Shown: positions 4,660 through 8,552 of the stretch, one piece after another
Position numbering within the stretch: the stretch's first letter is position 1
Layout of the letters: every line of letters begins with the position of its first letter
Assembly: GCA_031271275.1 (NCBI GenBank)
Contig: JAISWA010000220.1
Span: forward strand, 1 to 8,552
Source: Clostridiales bacterium
GTDB taxonomy: Bacteria > Bacillota > Clostridia > Lachnospirales > WQUN01
Reading direction: 5' to 3'
Length of the DNA: 8,552 bases
The notes under the pieces: generated by a model
What the model was told of the DNA's origin: nothing
What the model saw: the letters and a program-made list of their open reading frames with translations, nothing else
Databases searched by the model: none
Translations under genes and position numbers: made by a program

Positions 4660-7103
4660 AAATACTTGCGCTCACTTTTCTGTGCATAGCAATCGGACTG
4701 TTTTCCGCCGGGTGCGCCCGGAACGCCTCCGGCAGTGATAACAAGACCGGGCGCCTTGTCATCTTAAACCATGACGAATACTCCCCCTACCCGGAAGCCG
4801 TGTCGAAAATGCTTCCCGGTTATACGGCGGAACGGGCAAGCGGCATGATTTTCCGGCGGCTGCGGGAAGGCACGGCGTCGGAAGCTTTCGCGGCGCAGGC
4901 GGTTTCCGCCCTTGAAACCGGCGCGGCGAAGCACTGGTACCCTCAGTATCTGGCTACGGCGGTTATCGCGGCGGACCGTGACAAGACAGACGCCGATATC
5001 CGCGGTTGGCGCGATTTGGCAACCGCTGACGAAGCAATCGGCTATACCGACTTTCCCCAATTCCACAACGAAATGCTGCTTGCCGCCGTTTCTTACGGCC
5101 TCGAAGGGGAAAATTTCTCGTTAAAAAGCGCGGCGAAACTGTTGGGCGCGATAAACGATGAAGGGCGGCTTAAGCGCGGCGACTTCGACGCGCCTGTCTT
5201 AATTTGCTTTGATTACAGCGCGGCGGATTTAATTAAAAAGGGCCGCAATCTGGAAATTATCCTGCCGGAGGAAGGCACGCTGTCTTATGAAAAGGGGCTG
5301 CTTTCCAACGAGCCCCTTTCCTTTACGGGAAATGTAAGCGAATTGCTGCGTTCCAACGGGTTCCGGCTTTTGGACGGAACCCGCGACCCCGCGCTTTATC
5401 CCGATACCCTTGATTACGGAAAAGCTTCCGGCGTAAAGGACTATAACCATCTCAACGATGTGGTTTTAGACGCCACCCGCGTCTTACGGCGCGATGTGCT
5501 GCATGTGCGCTTATATTCGTCGGCGGACGGGCGCGAGCATCAATATTGGGTTTTGCATTTTATCGTCCTGTTGGTTATCTGGGTCGCGTCCATCATCCAC
5601 AGGGCCGTTCAAAAATGCGTTCGCAGCGCCGCGCTCCTTGCGGGGCTTATCCTGTTCGGTTGGGTTGCTGCGCGGCTTATAAAGTACCAGTTGGAACCCG
5701 CGGGGCTTTTTAACCTTACTTTCCTCTGGTATAGCTATTACCTTTTTCAGCTCGCCCTGCCGCTATTGATTCTGTGGTTGGCGTGGGCCATCGACAAACC
5801 GGAGGGCAGCAAGCCGCCAAAACGGCTTTGCGCTATTTTTGCGGTAAACGGCGTGCTTGCCGCGTTGGTACAGTCAAACAATCTGCATAACTGGGTGTTT
5901 CGTATCGGCGCGGTCATTCAAGGGGTTACGCTGGAATATACCTATGGCGTTGCTTTTTATATTGTGCAGGCAGGCTGTTGGCTGCCGCTGATATCGGGCA
6001 TTTTTATGATGCTGCGCAAAAGCGGGGGAAGTATGCGCAAAAGAGGCGCGGTATTTCCCGTCGCCCTGTTTATCCTTTTGGGGTTATATGTCGCCGGGTA
6101 CGCCGCGCGGGTTCCCGTCGCGTGGGAAAGCGACGTTACAATGGTTATCGCGGCTTTTACGCTTCTGTTTTTTGAAGCTTCCATACGCAGCGGATTGATA
6201 CCCGTCAATTCAAAATACAATACGCTTTTTGACCACTCCACGCTAAGTTTACAGATTGCCGACCGTTCCGGCGTCGTTATACGCGCGTCCGCCGCGGCGG
6301 ATAACCAGATTGCGGGCACAGTGGCTGCCGCGCTTGACGCATACCCCGCGCCGGCGCGTCTTGACGAAAACGTCTTGTGTTTCGCCTCGCCTATTACCGG
6401 CGGGTACGCCGTTTGGCGGGAGGATATAACCGGGCTTAACCGGCTGCACAAAGAAGTGGCAGAATCGGTGGCGAAACAGGAAGCGGCAAACCGCCTTCTC
6501 GCGGAGGAGGAGCAGCTCAAGCGGTCCATACAGGACGAAAAAGAAAAAGCCCGGCTTTCGGCGCAGCTTGAGAAAGAGATATACAGCCATACCCTACGGC
6601 TCAATACCATGATAGAACGCCTTGAGGACCCGGATAACCGCCCTAAGGCAGTCGCGCGTATCACATTGCTTCTCTGTTATATAAAAAGGCGCTGCAATTT
6701 ATTTTTTCTTGAGGAAGAAACGGATATTTTCCCGTCGGATAAACTGGCGCTTTACTTAGACGAGCTTATGGAAATAGCGGCGTATTCGGGCGTAAAAGCA
6801 ATTGTTACGGTGGAACCCGGCATTGACCTGTCTGTCCGGCGCGCCACTTTGCTGTATGATTTCTTTTACAGCGTCGCCCACTGGGCAGCCTCATTTGAAG
6901 ATTGCCGCCTTATAGCGCGTTTCGGTTGGGAGGACGGGAAGGTATCTTTACGCATACTGCCTTCCGAGGACGCGGGACTGTTTACAATGGAGCCGCACCT
7001 TTTGTCCGCTATTGCCGTGGCGGGAGGCGCTTATTCCATAAAAGATTTAGACGACGAAACGGCGGGCGTCAGCCTATCGTTCCCGGAGGGGGGGCAACCG
7101 TAA
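4656..7103 (+). CDS. Lipoprotein sensor: SBP-like domain, 7TM, PAS-like domain, degenerate kinase
   Basis: This 815-residue protein is a multidomain receptor. Residues 1-20 are a lipoprotein signal ending in FSAGC, with Cys20 as the likely lipidated residue. Residues about 33-290 resemble an ABC-type solute-binding protein, for example WRDLATADEAIGYTD (118-132) and PEEGTLSYEKGLLSNEPLSF (204-223). Seven hydrophobic segments follow, near 297-316, 325-342, 356-379, 391-407, 430-453, 466-485 and 492-508. An odd number puts the C-terminus in the cytoplasm. GLIPVNSKYNTLFDHS (513-528) leads into a short PAS-like segment, as in 7TM-type histidine kinases. A charged coiled coil spans about 593-640. 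The final 175 residues resemble a kinase core (EIYSHTLRLN, CYIKRRCNLFFL) but lack a clear N-box Asn, DxG and glycine-rich lid, so I infer a pseudokinase. The start is ATG 4656, overlapping the previous stop, and the TAA overlaps the next start. The ligand is unknown, and there is no transporter permease nearby. Confidence 0.85.
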   Translation: MKILALTFLCIAIGLFSAGCARNASGSDNKTGRLVILNHDEYSPYPEAVSKMLPGYTAERASGMIFRRLREGTASEAFAAQAVSALETGAAKHWYPQYLATAVIAADRDKTDADIRGWRDLATADEAIGYTDFPQFHNEMLLAAVSYGLEGENFSLKSAAKLLGAINDEGRLKRGDFDAPVLICFDYSAADLIKKGRNLEIILPEEGTLSYEKGLLSNEPLSFTGNVSELLRSNGFRLLDGTRDPALYPDTLDYGKASGVKDYNHLNDVVLDATRVLRRDVLHVRLYSSADGREHQYWVLHFIVLLVIWVASIIHRAVQKCVRSAALLAGLILFGWVAARLIKYQLEPAGLFNLTFLWYSYYLFQLALPLLILWLAWAIDKPEGSKPPKRLCAIFAVNGVLAALVQSNNLHNWVFRIGAVIQGVTLEYTYGVAFYIVQAGCWLPLISGIFMMLRKSGGSMRKRGAVFPVALFILLGLYVAGYAARVPVAWESDVTMVIAAFTLLFFEASIRSGLIPVNSKYNTLFDHSTLSLQIADRSGVVIRASAAADNQIAGTVAAALDAYPAPARLDENVLCFASPITGGYAVWREDITGLNRLHKEVAESVAKQEAANRLLAEEEQLKRSIQDEKEKARLSAQLEKEIYSHTLRLNTMIERLEDPDNRPKAVARITLLLCYIKRRCNLFFLEEETDIFPSDKLALYLDELMEIAAYSGVKAIVTVEPGIDLSVRRATLLYDFFYSVAHWAASFEDCRLIARFGWEDGKVSLRILPSEDAGLFTMEPHLLSAIAVAGGAYSIKDLDDETAGVSLSFPEGGQP
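7088..7094 (+). other. G7 tract in slippery phase at the sensor/kinase junction
   Basis: Seven G residues are read as G GGG GGG in the frame of the upstream gene, the X XXY YYZ arrangement of -1 slippery sites, 6 bases before its stop codon. After a -1 slip, reading continues GCA-ACC-GTA-ATG into the downstream kinase with no stop. The tract is also part of the GGAGGGGGGG purine run that probably serves as the ribosome binding site of the next gene, which is the simpler explanation. A 5-bp pairing downstream (CGGCG 7107-7111 with CGCCG 7129-7133) is weak support for a stimulatory structure. Confidence 0.35.
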
Positions 7104-8404
7104 TGGCGGCGTTTTATCAGTGGCCCCGCGCCGTTTGTTATTTGTTTACGTTTATACTGGCGCTGTGCGTGCTTTTTCAGACGGCGACCATGGCGGCCTG
7201 TTTTTACCAATATGACAAAAAGAGAAATCGATTCCCGAAAACGTTGTTGGAACTGTTTATCCTCGTCCATATTCTATACTGCGCGCTTATACACGGGCGG
7301 GCAATGCACGGGTATGAAACGGGAATTCTCGTTACCGCCGGATATGATATATTACGGGCGGATATCTTCGCGTTTTTATATGTAGCCGTTGTTTTGTTCT
7401 GGTTAATACGGAGTGTGGCATCGGTTTTTTCCCGGTATAAAAAAATCAAGTCGCGTATCTCGGCAATGTCCGTTAAAAACGCGATTGACGCCCTTAGCAC
7501 GGGCATCCTTTTCTGCGAGGAAAACGGGTTTGCGGTTCTCGCCAACAGACAAATGCAGCGGCTGATGGTGGCGTTCACAGGGAAGATACACCGAAACGGA
7601 AAGCAGTTTTATAATCAGTTAATGTCGGGCGAAACCAAGCCCGGGCAAGGGTTTGTAAAATTTGAAGGACGAAACGTGAGCCTGTTGCCGGACGGTTCCG
7701 CATGGATGTTCACCGTGAGCGAACTGCGGATAAAGGGGAAAACCTATTATCAGCTTACCGCCACGGACATAACCGAACGTTGGAAGCTTACGTCGGAACT
7801 TAACGCGCAAAATGAGGAACTGATGAAACGCCGGGCGGAATTAAACGGGGAAATAGCCAATGTACACGCTTTAAGCCGGGAACGGGAACGGCAGCGGGCA
7901 AAAATGCGGGCGCATGACATTCTCGGCGCGCGACTGACTTTTATGCTTCGCGCCGTCCAAAGCAATCAGCCGTTGGATTGCGCCAAATTAAAAGATATGT
8001 CGCGCCGGCTGCCGGACGACCTCGCCGCCGCGCGGCAAGACCCGTCCCCTCGGGACAGGATAGATGCTTTAACGCAAGCGTTCGCGTCCATCGGCGTGGA
8101 AGTTATATGGGACGGGGACCTGCCGGAAAAGGACAGCGCCGGGCAGTTTGCGGCGGACGTGGCGCGGGAAGCCGTAACCAACGCCGTGCGGCACGGGTTT
8201 GCCACGCGGGTCAATATCCATATGGACAGCACGGACGGTTTTAAGATGAAAGTAACCGACAACGGACGCCCGCCCGCCGGAAAGATAACGGAAGGCGGCG
8301 GGATAAGCGGTTTAAGGGAAAAAGTAAAACGCTGCAACGGGACGGTCGAGGTGGTATTTTCGCCGCAATTTGTTTTAAGCGTATACCTTCCGGGCAATTT
8401 GTAA
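7103..8404 (+). CDS. Membrane sensor histidine kinase, HDxLG (DesK/DegS/NarX-like) type
   Basis: This 433-residue protein appears to be the catalytically intact kinase of the operon. Hydrophobic segments near 10-33, 47-65 and 87-108 anchor it in the membrane, with little extracellular sequence. A PAS-like domain covers about 128-225 (LSTGILFCEENGFAVLANRQ, ending in LTATDITER). A coiled coil (about 226-268) leads to RMRAHDILGARLTFML, where His271 is the predicted phosphorylated residue. The ATPase domain has an N box REAVTNAVRHG (355-365, Asn360), DNG (386-388) and the glycine-rich EGGGISGLREKV (397-408). The start is ATG 7103, overlapping the preceding TAA as TAATG, with GGAGG at 7085-7089 continuing into a G run. 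The frame is open upstream to 6902, but that part overlaps the sensor gene and has no matching domain. Kinases of this type usually partner a LuxR-type response regulator; none is visible in the window. It probably receives its signal from the large sensor. Confidence 0.92.
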   Translation: MAAFYQWPRAVCYLFTFILALCVLFQTATMAACFYQYDKKRNRFPKTLLELFILVHILYCALIHGRAMHGYETGILVTAGYDILRADIFAFLYVAVVLFWLIRSVASVFSRYKKIKSRISAMSVKNAIDALSTGILFCEENGFAVLANRQMQRLMVAFTGKIHRNGKQFYNQLMSGETKPGQGFVKFEGRNVSLLPDGSAWMFTVSELRIKGKTYYQLTATDITERWKLTSELNAQNEELMKRRAELNGEIANVHALSRERERQRAKMRAHDILGARLTFMLRAVQSNQPLDCAKLKDMSRRLPDDLAAARQDPSPRDRIDALTQAFASIGVEVIWDGDLPEKDSAGQFAADVAREAVTNAVRHGFATRVNIHMDSTDGFKMKVTDNGRPPAGKITEGGGISGLREKVKRCNGTVEVVFSPQFVLSVYLPGNL

Positions 8405-8435
8405 GGGAAGTTTGCCGCGCATTTTGAACCTACAA

Positions 8436-8464
8436 TTGACTTTCGCTTTAGCTTGTGCTGCAAT
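8436..8464 (+). promoter_or_regulatory. Possible sigma-A promoter of the downstream gene
   Basis: TTGACT (8436-8441) matches the -35 consensus at five of six bases and is followed after 17 bases by TGCAAT (8459-8464), four of six matches to TATAAT. It lies in the 131-base gap after the kinase gene, about 70 bases before the next start codon. No clear terminator was seen for the signalling operon in 8405-8435, so readthrough into the next gene is also possible. Confidence 0.4.
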
Positions 8465-8535
8465 GGATGCAAAGCGTGATTTCAAAGTGGTTTTATGTCC
8501 GTGATTAGCGATAACACACTACGGAGGTGAGCAAA

Positions 8536-8552
8536 ATGCCTGTTGCCCATCG
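8536..8552 (+). CDS. Start of an unidentified gene, truncated by the window edge
   Basis: ATG 8536 is preceded by an excellent ribosome binding site, GGAGGTGA (8523-8530), 5 bases upstream, so a gene very probably starts here. Only five complete codons (M-P-V-A-H) are visible, too few to identify it. It follows a sensor kinase in the same direction, so a response regulator or a target gene is possible, but this cannot be judged from the sequence. Confidence 0.55.

Noticed and set aside
5957..6664. Long open frame of 235 codons on the minus strand inside the large sensor gene
   Set aside because: It is Ser/Arg-rich with no domain pattern and is antisense to a clear 7TM/PAS coding region; it is a by-product of GC-rich codon use.
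6902..7102. Upstream extension of the kinase frame
   Set aside because: It overlaps the sensor coding region in another frame and encodes Arg/Gly-rich sequence without domain features; ATG 7103 has a Shine-Dalgarno and the TAATG overlap.
8495..8530. Eleven-codon frame ending in the ribosome binding site of the last gene
   Set aside because: It has no good ribosome binding site and is short enough to occur by chance; a leader peptide cannot be supported without the downstream gene.
1..8552. CRISPR arrays, insertion sequences, prophage or integrase genes, riboswitches
   Set aside because: No regularly spaced repeats, transposase motifs, terminal inverted repeats or recognisable riboswitch folds were seen on either strand.

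Overview
The window looks like chromosomal DNA from an endospore-forming member of the Firmicutes, most likely a class Clostridia lineage of moderately high GC. The evidence is a complete gpr germination protease gene behind a sigma-G-like promoter, a FeoB-associated Cys-rich membrane protein next to a feoB tail, strong Shine-Dalgarno sequences, sigma-A-type promoters (one with a perfect TTGACA-17-TATAAT) and intrinsic terminators. No insertion sequence, phage gene, CRISPR array or integrase is visible. Family and genus cannot be fixed from this sequence.

Layout. 1-512 (+): C-terminal end of feoB (ferrous iron transporter) and the small Cys-rich protein that usually accompanies it. An intrinsic terminator lies inside the reading frame of the small protein, which seems to have lost its natural stop. 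393-1175 (-): an A24 prepilin peptidase with its own sigma-A-like promoter. 1300-2292 (+): gpr, divergent from the peptidase, with a sigma-G-like promoter and a terminator. 2335-2516 (+): a self-contained tRNA-Leu(UAA) unit with promoter, tRNA and terminator. 2515-4083 (-): a secreted protein of unknown function with two BamE/SmpA-like repeats at its C-terminus. 4190-4233: a 17-bp inverted repeat touching the -35 region of a promoter. 4279-8404 (+): a tightly coupled three-gene signalling operon. 8405-8552: intergenic sequence, a possible promoter and the first codons of another gene.

The most interesting part is the 4279-8404 operon. Gene 1 is a single-domain pseudo-receiver: it keeps a candidate phospho-acceptor Asp but lacks the acidic pair, Thr/Ser and Lys of normal receivers. 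Gene 2 is an 815-residue fusion of a lipoprotein-anchored, substrate-binding-protein-like domain, about seven membrane helices, a PAS-like segment, a coiled coil and a degenerate histidine-kinase core. Gene 3 is an apparently intact HDxLG-type (DesK/DegS/NarX-like) sensor kinase. The junctions are ATGA and TAATG overlaps. At the gene 2/gene 3 boundary a G_GGG_GGG heptamer lies in the right phase for -1 frameshifting, which would fuse the two proteins. No DNA-binding response regulator is visible. My inference is that an extracellular ligand sensed by gene 2 is passed to the catalytic kinase of gene 3, with the pseudo-receiver as adaptor. The divergently transcribed secreted protein may or may not belong to the same system.
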